The notes below the pieces were generated by a model. That model searched no databases, was not told where the DNA came from, and was given only the letters and a program-made list of their open reading frames with translations. Below, piece by piece: positions 25,486 to 35,768 of a stretch of 64,000 nt of DNA. Both the position numbers and the translations under genes were made by a program. The first letter of the stretch is position 1, and each line of letters starts with the position of its first letter. The stretch is from NCBI GenBank assembly GCA_038380795.1, contig CM076261.1, forward strand, positions 30,715,866-30,779,865, in the 5' to 3' direction. Source of the DNA: Pyrocephalus nanus (lineage: Eukaryota; Chordata; Aves; Passeriformes; Tyrannidae).

Positions 25486-28400
25486 TTCCTGGCAACTGTA
25501 GTGAATGATATAACAGACTCCCCAAAGCTGATTTCTCTTGTATCGTGGTAACTCACAATTCTGCGGATGAATTTTAGTGCTGGTGAAAGCTTTCTTAAAA
25601 CTGTATTTTCAGAGGGAAAGAAGATAAAAGGGAGTTAAGCACAATTTTTCAATCTCTCATTACTCTCTTTTGGACCTTGTTTTGTGGTATTTAATGAAAA
25701 CGAAGTCAGTTTCTATTAAAAAACTTTTGAATTTCCTGATTGTCCAGTACTTAGTTTAGACCTCTTAAAAGGGATCTGAAAAATGATTGTTGTTTAGTGA
25801 TGTTAATTTCTAAGCAGATGGCATCTCAAAAGGCATTAATTCAGTGTAAGCAAAATGGGCCAAATGAAAGCTGAAGATATATTTAAGGGGAGATGATAGA
25901 TTGTGAACCAGGGCAGATGAGGTGTCAGCCGCAATACATGGTTGCCATCTTGCCTGTGTGAAGGTAGCAACTTCTGATGGAAGAACAGAGCAAACAGCTG
26001 TGGGCAGCAAGGCTGGTCTGAACTGATCTGCCAAAATCCGTAGCTTCACATTTCCAATGCAAGTGAAACTCAAATGCAATGAGATACTTTAGTAGTGCAA
26101 ATGATTTAAAAAAACTTTATGAACAACAACCCACAATAATGTTCTTCAGTGTTCCCCCTCTTCAACAAAAGTTACTACCCCCACTAGGGCTTGACCACTG
26201 TGGAACTAGAACTATCAAGCTTTATACCTAGGAACAAAAAGGTAAGGAAGATTGTTGGTTTACTGAACCAATTTTCACCTAACTGGGAAATAAACTGCTT
26301 TGAGTACTGAGTTTCTTACCACTTGAAATGGTTACGTCTCGAGGCTTTTCTATGAAGTACAAATAGAGTCACAGATGTAATTTTTTTTTGTTAAGTTTAA
26401 ACTGAAGTTGGTCCAAGTACAGATACTTTTGCATCTCTACACATACTTAGATTCTGAGAGCGTTTTCTTACAAGGGGCAGTTATATTCATATGGAGAAAT
26501 AATCCTTGGTAACTTGTCTTGCCGTAAAAGCCCACTGTTTAGCTTTATCCACGTACTTTGAAACTAGGTAAAAAGGTGTTTCCTTAAAATGCCTCTCTTA
26601 GCCTGTTGAATTTTACTGCCATTTGGAGACCATTGAGAATACTGCTACTATTAGTGATGTGGACTAGACAGAAGTGATTCATATTAGGTGACTCGTGAGG
26701 TGATCGGATATTCTTGTGACACATTTTGGCCTTAACAGAGAATATCTCAGTACTGTAGGGGGGGTTATATAAAAGGAAAGGGTTAAAAATTGAAGTCTCA
26801 CTGTTAAAAGTAGTAGCTTAATATACTTTTGTTAAACCAAGACTAATAGGGAATTGAGTTGGATAAAGACTGTTGTGAGACAGGAAATTCCCACCTGATG
26901 CCTCATACATTGTTGCTTTTAACTTTCCTGTTTGTGTATGACACAGGAGCATCAGGAACAAAGGAAATGAGAGTTATTTATTGGAAAAGGCCTAAGAAAG
27001 CTGTCAGTATAGCTGATAAAAAGACCCAAGTCTTAGGGACTTTTTTGCTTAATATTTACAATTTTACTATCTGGTTTAAGACTGGATAAACAGTGAGAGA
27101 ACTGTGAAAAGAGCAGTGAAGTTCTTTTTATCAAAAATCAAGGCTGTATTAATTTCTTCATTACATATCTAGACCTGGAATTTGTACAGCAGATTTTGTC
27201 TCTGATATACAAAAATTTCAGAATGTTTTATCAGAAACTTAAGTTTTTAAAAATGGATTTTCCATGTGATATATGTGGAGCTGGGAGCCAACTGAAGTGG
27301 TGTCAGAATGACATAAAGAATAAGGTTTTCTTTTTTCTGCCATACTGAAAAATTGCATGATGCAGGAGTTACAGCATGGGAAAGGCTCAGAGGACTGATC
27401 TGAGGTGACTTCGTGTAACAATGCATTTGTTTAAAATGCTAAGAGAGTGTTAAAGACAATTCAGCATATGCTCTTCCCTGCTAGCTGCTGCTTTTTAGAG
27501 AAGAATATCCACTCTGAGGATTTGAGTTACTTTTTCTGGGGAGTTGGAATCATTAGCACTTACCAGTTGAAACATAAACTTTTAAGATCTGAAGGTCTGT
27601 GGTGCAGTGAGGAGAGCATTCAGGACTGCAGCAGACTTTCAACTAAGCTTGGTAGCTTTGGAGCCCAGTGATCACTCTGGAGCTCAGCAGGGGCTTGGGC
27701 AGTTGGACTCTCAGTCTTGTAATTTCCCATTCCTCTCTCTTACGGCTCCTGTCCTGTTTTTCTCCTGTCACTTGCTGTGTAAAAATCCTCAAAGCTCTCT
27801 GCTTGGCAAGTGAGTCAGGATAGTCAATATTTGCCTTTCTCTATTAGAATGAGACAACTAAGTTTTTTGTATTATGTCCCACTTAAGAAGGTCATGGAGG
27901 TTAAGGATATGAATTTTCTTTCAAGTTAAGGTTTCTGGCATTGTAGTTTGACAGAGATTTAGAGATGCTTTTGCCTCTTCTGAGTTTCATTTGGTGCCTC
28001 ACGGCGAACATGTCCAGTGTAGACAGTCCCTAGAGACTTTGACAGCTAGGCTTACTGTCTCTAGCAAGCAGATGCAGACTGTTGGAGAGGATAGTGATGA
28101 ATTTTTAAGTGACTGGTTTGTTTTATTATTTTTTATATTTATTATTTTCTTTTGGCCTTCCTTCCTAAGTGATTTTTAAAAAGACTTTTTTTAGTAACAT
28201 GGAATTACAATGAGGAGCTGATTTAAAATGAGAAATTCTGGACTGAGGATAGTGTTTTTCTGCGTTTCCATGGGACAAGAGGAAACATTGTACACATCTG
28301 TGGTTGAGAACATATATGTGAAATTTAGGTTGCAAGACAGTGTCTGTACTATTATGGATGTGTTGGTAAAGATGAATTTAGCTTGACTTGAATTTAGCTT

Positions 28401-28730
28401 TTACTAATAGTAATGGTTTATTGTCACTAGAAAGTGGTTGGATATAAAATTACATTTTACTATTTGACTACAGTAAGTCTCTGGAATTTTATGACTGAGA
28501 TGAACACCTTAAAGTGGAACCACTCGAAGTCAGATATTTTGTATTATATGTTAAGTGGATTCAAAATTTTCTGCGTTGTTAACAAAATTAAAACCTAACA
28601 ATTCCGAATATGCAAATCAGAACAGAATAAAAATACAAGTTAAATGCTTAAATAGTTTACATCTACTCAATCTAGCATATATATTGTGTGAAATACTGTA
28701 CACCTAAATTCTGCTAGTAATGAAGTTCAT

Positions 28731-30715
28731 CATAGAATCATAAGATTGTTTACATTGGAAAAGACTTTTAAAATGATCAGGACCAGCCCCTATACCTGGC
28801 ACTGCCAAGTCCACCACTAAACCATGTTCCTGCGTGCCGCATCTACACATCTTTTAAATACCTCTAGGGATGATGACACTTCCCTGGGCAGCCTGTTCCA
28901 ATGCTTGACAGCTCTTCTGTTGAAGAATTTTTCCTAAACCTCCCCTGGCACAACTTGAGGACATTTCTTTTTGTCCTGTCCCTTGTTACCTGGGAGAAGA
29001 GATCAAGACTCATCTCACTGTTGCTTCCTTTCAGGTAGTTGTAGAGAGCAATAAGGTCTCACCTTGAGGCTCCTTTTCTCCCAGCTAAACAACCCCAGCT
29101 CCCTCATCTGCTCCTCATCACACCTGTGCCCTGGTCCCTTCAGCATTCCATTGCCCTTCTCTGGACTCACTCCAGCATCTCAATGCCCTTCTTGTAGTGA
29201 GGGGCTCAGAACTGAACACAGGATTCAAGGCGTGATCTCACCAGTGCCGAGTACAGGGGAATGATCACTGCCCTAATCCTGCTGGCCACACTATTGCTGA
29301 TACAGACCAGGATGTTATCGGCCTTCTTGGCCGCCTGGGCACACTGCTGGCTCTTGTTCAGATGGCTGTTGACCAGCACCCCCATGTCCTTTTTGCCAGG
29401 CAGCTTTGCAGCCACTCTGCCCCCAGCCTGTAAAGTTGCATGGGATTATTGTAACCCAAGTGCAGGTCCTGGCACTTGGCCTTGTTGAACCTCATACAGT
29501 TGGCCTTGGCCCATTGATGCAGTCCTGCCCAACTGGGCATCGTCTGCAAACTTTTCCTTGATTCATATCCATAAACACTCACCCTGTTGTCACTGTCACT
29601 AAGCTCTAGTCATAACACTCCTAACATATGGGGCTACCCCGCTGACTCTTCTTCTTTGTCTATGCCTTCTGAAGAGTTTACAGCCATCCATTGCAGCACT
29701 CCAGTTGTGTAAGTCATCCTGTCATGTGTCCATGATGGCAGCTATGCCATGCTTCTCCTGCTGCCCAGTGGCTTCCAGCTCCTCCTGTTTGTTGCCTATG
29801 TACATGCATTGCTGTAGATGCACTTCAGTTGTGCTATTGATTCCGTCACCTTTTGCGGGGCAGAAGCCCTCATTTCTACATGACCTCTCAGGTGCTTCCG
29901 TGGTTTCAAACACATCTTTGTGTTTGAAAACCCTTACGTCTTGGCTGCTGCATGGATTATCTTCAGTCTGCCATCTCTGTGGAGGTAGGGATGGCACACC
30001 TCAAACACTGGTGTTCCACCCGCAGGCTTATCTCTAGTGAGCATGACTTTGTCCCTTTTCCCTTCAAATCTAGTGTAAAGCTCTTTCAGTGAGTCCTGGT
30101 AACTTCTGTGTAAAGATCCTTTTCCTCCTTTGAGACAGATGTACCTTGTCTGTCACTATCAGGCTTAATGTCGTGTAAACCAACTCTTGATCAAAAAACC
30201 CAAAAACCTTGTGGTGACACCAGGCTTAGGGGCAGGTATTGATCTGCTGGCTCTTCCCATTTCTTCCCTTATCATTCTCTGCAACTGGAAGGATAGAGAA
30301 GCACCAGCTGTGCTTCTGATCCCCCAGTCAGTCATCCCAAGGCCATCAGGAAGAGGCTTCAGTCACATCCCTCTTGATTGCCCTTGGGCTTCTTGTTTCA
30401 GAGTCATTGCTGCCTACCTGAAAAATCCATAATGGATAATAATCCAAGGGCCATACCAGGCTAGGAAGCTTTCTCATCATTTCTTTAACCTGGGACCCAA
30501 GGAGGCATCAGGCTTTCAAGAAGAAGTGGATTCAGTTGGCACATTGGGCTTTCTGTTCCTTTCAGAAAGGGAGTCTCCCATGACAATGATCTATCCGTCT
30601 TCAACCTACTCACCTCCTCCCTGAGCTCTGTCACTAAGCGGAGGAGCTCTTCTACCTGGGTGCACCTCCCACAGCTGTGCTCTCTGCTGCCATATCATCT
30701 AAATACTTGCCTACA
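28731..30715 (-). mobile_element. CR1 LINE with 5' parts but large internal deletions (minus strand)
   Basis: Read on the minus strand from about 30715, this copy starts with a region encoding a coiled-coil-like CTQVEELLRLVTELREEVSR stretch (near 30600-30670). It then has the N-terminal endonuclease part: IGNKQEELEATGQQEKHGIA near 29750-29810, then NWSAAMDGCKLFRRHRQRRR near 29650-29720. The sequence jumps to the reverse-transcriptase FADD motif at 29539-29550 and soon after to the C-terminal part ([17 protein letters not shown], then [15 protein letters not shown] and [17 protein letters not shown] at 29230-29500). It finishes with the CR1 3' terminus at 28731 (CATAGAATCATAAGATTG on the + strand). 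Most of the endonuclease and of the RT fingers and palm are missing. Premature stops show it is inactive. Confidence 0.85.
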
Positions 30716-31084
30716 AAGTAGCATAATTCTGTATTTAAATTTAATCTGTGCAATTGCTGAGTCAAAAATGAAATATGTAACAAAGCGCCATTGCTGGAGG
30801 TGTCACACTGCCAGTCAGACTTGAACGTGACTGTAATGTCTAAGTGTAATGTTCTGGTTATTCTTTATTGGATTTTTTTTTTTTTTTTACATGTATTTTC
30901 TCATTGTAGGAGTTGTGACAGTATGCTGATCAATGCTCCTAAAATTCAGTATTAAGTTGGCGTCAAAATGACAGTGTTGGCATTTAAGTTGAAATCACTC
31001 TTTTTAAAGTAGATAGTGGAGACGAGTTCTGCTAATAAGAATAGTGTTATGCTGTGGGGTCTTTTAACATTTTTAATTTTTCAG

Positions 31085-31199
31085 GTGGCAGAGATAAGCG
31101 TGGAGGTCCCATTCTAACGTTTCCAGCTCGTAGTAATCACGATAGAATACGGCAAGAAGACCTTAGAAGACTAATTTCATATTTAGCATGTATTCCGAG
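31085..31199 (+). CDS. TRIO: TRIO coding exon (probably exon 3), SEC14 domain part 1
   Basis: This 115-nt exon starts with GT, completing the split glycine codon, and encodes GGRDKRGGPILTFPARSNHD followed by RIRQEDLRRLISYLACIP. It leaves two bases (AG) of a serine codon for the next exon, so the exit phase is 2. This is the first half of the SEC14/CRAL-TRIO lipid-binding-type domain of the Trio/Kalirin family. The residues ISYLACIP fit TRIO, whereas KALRN as I recall has a VTYLASVP-like sequence here. The acceptor is pyrimidine-rich (TTTTTCAG) and the donor is GAG|GTAAGC, close to consensus. In TRIO the SEC14 region lies N-terminal to the spectrin repeats and is thought to help localise and regulate the protein. 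Confidence 0.97.
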
Positions 31200-31782
31200 G
31201 TAAGCAATAGTCTGATAAGCTCTACAGCTGTATAACAAAATAAATGGATTATGTTGCAGTACACCCACAAGCTAGAAGACTGAATGGGTTAATAAAATGA
31301 GCTAATCAAACCAAGTTTTGTCAGTTGCTATTTTCGAATTGCTTTTTGGAAGAGAAATAATTACTCTGCCCTGTAAAAGGAAGGCCATTGGCAGAATGGA
31401 TGGTGTGCTTTAGCTGGAAGTAGTTTGTGTCTTGGAAACAGCACTGCCATGCCATATTGCTGTATCTGTGTTGAAGATTGCAAATACAGCTGTAGCTCAA
31501 AGGCCATCAGTTCATCAATACTTAGAAACATGCTGGTCATCATTCACAGTATGCCTTGTGTGGAGTGGGGTCAGCACAACACTGATTTGTGTTAGGTAAA
31601 TCATAGTGTCTTGATATACAACAGAAATAACCAGGAGAGAGATATGTAAAATTGCTTGTAAAGGTCTCAGATAAACCTGTGGAGTGATCTGTGAAAGTAC
31701 TGATAACATTACATTAGCAGCAATTTAAGTTATGCATTGCTATGTGCTATTTAAGTAAATTGGCAGAAGCTAAATCCAATGC

Positions 31783-31863
31783 GTATGTGTGTGTATATAC
31801 ACTCCCATATATATATGTGTGTGTATATATATATGAAGTTATATATATATATATATATATATG
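31783..31863. repeat. Compound (TG)n/(TA)n microsatellite
   Basis: Alternating TG and TA runs in intron 3 with short interruptions, ending in about 24 bases of pure (TA)n. The (TA)n parts are self-complementary. The tract is likely to be polymorphic in length. Confidence 0.9.
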
Positions 31864-33727
31864 AGAGATATTTATATATATTTAGAACAAGTTTGTTCAT
31901 ATATAACTTTGCTTCTAGGAGTATCTGAGTTGGGGACAAAAATGATCCTAAGACCCTGACTTTAGTTCCACCTTGGAATCTGCCAGCATCTGCTGCAGGC
32001 TGGAGCAATGCTTGCTGTGCTTCGCTATGTTTGCCTATGACCTCAAGGAGCAGTTGTCGTTACAGTTGAAAAAAATTCCTTGGGCAACGTCTCTGAATGC
32101 AGTATCTTCTGTGTTTCTGTAATGTGTTATTTTACAGCTGATTTTTTCACCTGATGTAATCAGATGCCAGTTTCAGAAGTGGTTTCATAAAAATAACTTC
32201 AAGACATTTAGCTGGCAGTGTATATGACCTCTTTTTTGTAACTGGGGGACTTGAGGGAGGTAGAGGAACAAGGACAGGAAGAACGCTTGAGATCTTTACT
32301 TTCAGGTTTGAATGGTGAGATGTATGCTAGCTATCAAAAGCTTCAAGTTATTAGAGAAGTTAATAGATAAATATGCATCAAAATGTGTCCAAGAATTTTC
32401 TAGAGATAATCTGGCAAGATACAGCAGTCCTCTGGCAAAAGGCTTATGTTAGTTTAACATCAAGAGATTTAAAATTAAAAGTTAGTGCAGGTTTTATATC
32501 TCTTTAAGCACAGCAAAGCTTTGAGAATAAAGGGAGCTTTATTAAAAGCAGGACTCATTTTCATACAAGTCATGTTTTAGGGACTGATCATGCAACTCTA
32601 GCTGATTAAGAAGTCCCAAATGGTACAAATAGCCCCCAACATTTGGGCTGTCTGGTATTTATTGCAGTACTGTTATTCGATGTATCTGAAGAATCAGAGG
32701 TATCAGTTATTTGGCAAGAGATCTAAAAACTCAAGTTGATTCAGTCTCACAATTTTACTAATTTAACAATCTATCTTATTAAAAGATATAGCTAAACATA
32801 AATCATCACCACTGACTGTACCAGGTATTTTATCACAATTCAGTTTTACAAACAGATGACCTTGGCTGACTAAAGCCTCCTAGGCTAATTTTTGTGATCC
32901 TTGGCTAAAAGACACTCAACTTGTGTCAGATGATGGGGCCACATGATGGATGACACATCTGATTGTATCTCATGATGAGGGCTTGCTTTGTACATCCCAG
33001 CAGATATATGTGCTGTGTGAACTAGTGGCAAGCACTCCTCATGCAGTCCTCAGTTTGGTGGTAGAATAGGGATGGACGGAGCAGCACTCATATAATAGCA
33101 TTTGGCCTTTCAATAATGGGTCTATCTTTAAAACAGTAGTTGTTTTTGTGCTTGAATGCTGTGAGTATCTTAGAAAACATTTTCACTATGGTCAGAAAAT
33201 TGTAGATTGTAGCCTACGTGTGTTCCAAGCTAGTCGATTTTAATATATTTTGCTTCCACCATTGCCATTTTTGGTGTTTCTATGGGCAGATGACAGAGCC
33301 ATCATTTATTGTGATAAACTCCCTTTATTCAATTTTACGGGGTTTTCTTTTTTTTTTTTTTTCCCCTAGCTTGAAAGTTTTCAAACTTAAAAAAGCCTCC
33401 TCTTCTAAGGAACTTTATAATCACTTTTTCCAGAACATCTCCTGTACTAGTCTTAACACGTCTTTCTACAGTGTGGCTAATCTAAGTGTCTAAAGTATGC
33501 CAGTGAAGCTTCCCTGCTTCTTGGACACTCTGAAAACAGCACATGAACTCTAGAATGGCATTTGCATGAGTCACATCCCTGAAAGTGACTCGTACTCAAA
33601 CAATGGACATTTGGTACTTTTTGATAGTCTGTTGGGTATGATTGCATTGGTTTTGAAATATTTCACTTTCCATGGTCATGCTACAAGGTCGTGTAGCAAA
33701 TTCTGCTGGAATAAAATCAAAATTTCT

Positions 33728-33746
33728 GGTGGTGGTGGTGGTGGTG
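33728..33746 (+). repeat. (GGT)n microsatellite
   Basis: Six tandem GGT units in intron 3. Confidence 0.85.
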
Positions 33747-34412
33747 ATTGTCACTTTTGATCAATAGCAAGCACTAAATGTACAGAAGGTATTGATGAAA
33801 AATTAAATCTTCCATTCTCAGAAGAAGTACTGGAGAGTTTGAGTGTAAGGTCTGTCGACTTTTGGACAGCAAAATTGAGCTCAAGTTTTGTATAAACAGG
33901 TTAATGTGGTTTTCTTCACAATGATAAAATACTGTCTTATCCATTAACTCTCCACAAATTGATCCTGTTACCAAAGAAATGGTCAAAAAAGGGGTTTTTT
34001 TCCTCTGCAAACTCTTTAACTCTCAGATAATATGTGTCTAAATATGAGACAATTTGAAAAAATTGCAAAGTGATAGGTAAGAACAGTTTGCCATCTTCTG
34101 TCTTTTAGACAATCATTAGAAAGGCATAAATATTGTCATCGGTCAAGTAAGTGTACGTATGTTTTGAAGAGTCAGAATATCAAGTCAGCAATGGGTATAA
34201 AGTTATCACCCACAAGGAGCTGGCTATGGGAGTCAGAGAAGCTTCTTGAGAGGTTCATGAGATCTGCTGTATGTGTCAGGTTGTCAACAGTGAGACCCTA
34301 GAGCATTACAATTGGCTGAGGAGACCACATTCATTAGGCAGAGTGGTGCAGTAGAGTGCTCTGTTTGAAGTCGTAACACTTGCTTGATAACCTTTTCTTC
34401 TTTCTTCTGCAG

Positions 34413-34605
34413 TGAGGAAGTATGTAAACGAGGATTCACTGTCATTGTAGATATGCGTGGGTCAAAATGGGACTCCATAAAGCCTCTGCTGAAGATTTTA
34501 CAGGAATCCTTTCCATGCTGTATTCATGTTGCACTGATAATCAAGCCAGACAATTTCTGGCAGAAACAGAGGACTAACTTTGGCAGCTCTAAGTTCGAGT
34601 TTGAG
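34413..34605 (+). CDS. TRIO: TRIO coding exon (probably exon 4), SEC14 domain part 2
   Basis: This 193-nt exon begins with T, completing the serine codon, and encodes EEVCKRGFTVIVDMRGSKWD and onward through LLKILQESFPCCIHVALIIK to SSKFEFE. This is the core of the SEC14/CRAL-TRIO fold, with the alternating hydrophobic strands GFTVIVDM and HVALII. The exit phase is 0 and the donor is GAG|GTAATT. The paired cysteines in FPCCIHVAL are the TRIO form, whereas KALRN as I recall lacks them. The open frame continues into the intron in conceptual translation, so the exon end is set by the donor and by the fit to the next exon, which starts TNMVSLEG. Confidence 0.97.
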
Positions 34606-35255
34606 GTAATTTTCCTATGGAATATAAATTTATATTTATTTCATGGTTTTAAGTGCTCACTAATGATCAGCACCTTGAAAACTCTCAGATAAAATTATAT
34701 TCTGCATGAAAGGAGGGTTACTTTAGGCCACTGGTGCTAGAAGGAGTATGATTTGCTTCTTTTTCTTTCTACCTACTAGACTAGGTAGTTGTGTATTTTG
34801 TTATTTATATTCTTTTTTTAAGTGTAAGAAAGATGGAATTAGGATTTTATCTCTGCTGGTAAAAAGCTAGATTTACTCTGTTTGTTAATTTGGTCTGTGC
34901 TGAGGTAATTGTGATACCTCCAGCATGCTGAGGAAAGCATCTGTCTGAACCTTGCTGTTGTCTTCCTTATGCTTTGCAATACACAGAGTCAAAGCTTAAT
35001 TAAAACAGTAGTCAAAGGAGTGGCTGCTGTTTTCTTCTGAAGTGTAGTGAGGTAAGAAAGAAATATTTCCCTAATTTTGGGAAATACCTGCAAGACCTCT
35101 TGTTCAGAATTGATACTTGAAAAGAGAGAAAAGGTGTCATGTGGACTTGGTGAGCACAATGATCAACTCTTACAAAGAGAAAAGCAAAAACTTGAAAGGA
35201 AATTTCAAATTAATTTCAGTAACAGCATCTTTTTATTTCAACTTTTATTTTCTAG
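34606..35255 (+). other. TRIO: TRIO intron 4
   Basis: The shortest complete intron here, at 650 bp. The donor is GTAATT and the acceptor is CTTTTATTTTCTAG. It holds no repeat or gene that I can recognise. Confidence 0.9.
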
Positions 35256-35768
35256 ACAAATATGGTGTCTCTGGAAGGCCTTACCAAAGTAGTTGATCCT
35301 TCTCAGCTAACCCCAGAATTTGATGGCTGTTTGGAATACAACCATGAGGAGTGGATAGAAATCAGAGTTGCCTTTGAGGACTACATTAGCAATGCAACCC
35401 ATATGCTGTCCAGACTGGAGGAACTGCAAGATATATTGTCAAAAAAAGAAATGCCTCAGGACCTGGAAGGTGCTCGCAATATGATAGAGGAGCATTCACA
35501 ATTAAAAAAGAAAGTCATTAAGGCCCCTATTGAGGACCTTGATGTGGAAGGACAAAAGCTGCTCCAGCGGATACAGAGCAGTGATAGCTTTCCCAAAAAG
35601 AACTCGGGGTCAGGGAATGCAGACTTACAGAACCTTTTACCCAAAGTATCCACCATGCTGGACAGGCTGCACTCAACACGGCAGCATCTGCATCAGATGT
35701 GGCATGTGCGAAAATTGAAATTGGACCAATGTTTTCAGCTCAGGCTGTTTGAGCAGGATGCTGAAAAG
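35256..35768 (+). CDS. TRIO: TRIO coding exon (probably exon 5), end of SEC14 domain and spectrin repeat 1
   Basis: The largest exon of the window: 513 nt, 171 codons, phase 0 at both ends. It starts ACA AAT ATG (TNMVSLEGLTKVVDPSQL), finishing the SEC14 region. It then runs through EYNHEEWIEIRVAFEDYISN into spectrin repeat 1, and ends HVRKLKLDQCFQLRLFEQD-AEK. The second half has the long helical, heptad-like pattern of spectrin repeats, including the WHVRK-LKLDQ helix that links to repeat 2. A linker SFPKKNSGSGNADLQ lies between helices. Differences from human TRIO as I recall it are conservative (SKKEM for AKKEL, DV for DL, SSDS for SSES). The donor is AAG|GTAAGC. In the full protein the spectrin repeats form an extended scaffold for partner binding and self-association. 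Confidence 0.98.

Larger units (their letters stand above)
24560..31084 (+). other. TRIO: TRIO intron 2
   Basis: An intron of 6525 bp with GTACAG donor and TTTTTCAG acceptor. It contains a T/G-rich simple tract (25422-25485) and an internally deleted minus-strand CR1 (28731-30715). That CR1 ends only about 370 bp before exon 3, with a poly-T run (30867-30886) in between. The remaining sequence (24560-28730) is AT-rich and I recognise no gene in it. Confidence 0.9.
31200..34412 (+). other. TRIO: TRIO intron 3
   Basis: An intron of 3213 bp with GTAAGC donor and a long pyrimidine tract ending TTCTTCTGCAG. It holds a (TA)n/(TG)n tract (31783-31863), a poly-T run near 33345-33362 and a short (GGT)n run (33728-33746). 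I see no gene or clear transposon in the rest. Confidence 0.9.

Noticed and set aside
29705..30037. A 110-codon + strand frame rich in Cys and Ser.
   Set aside because: It is antisense to the CR1 endonuclease region of the minus-strand copy at 28731-30715.
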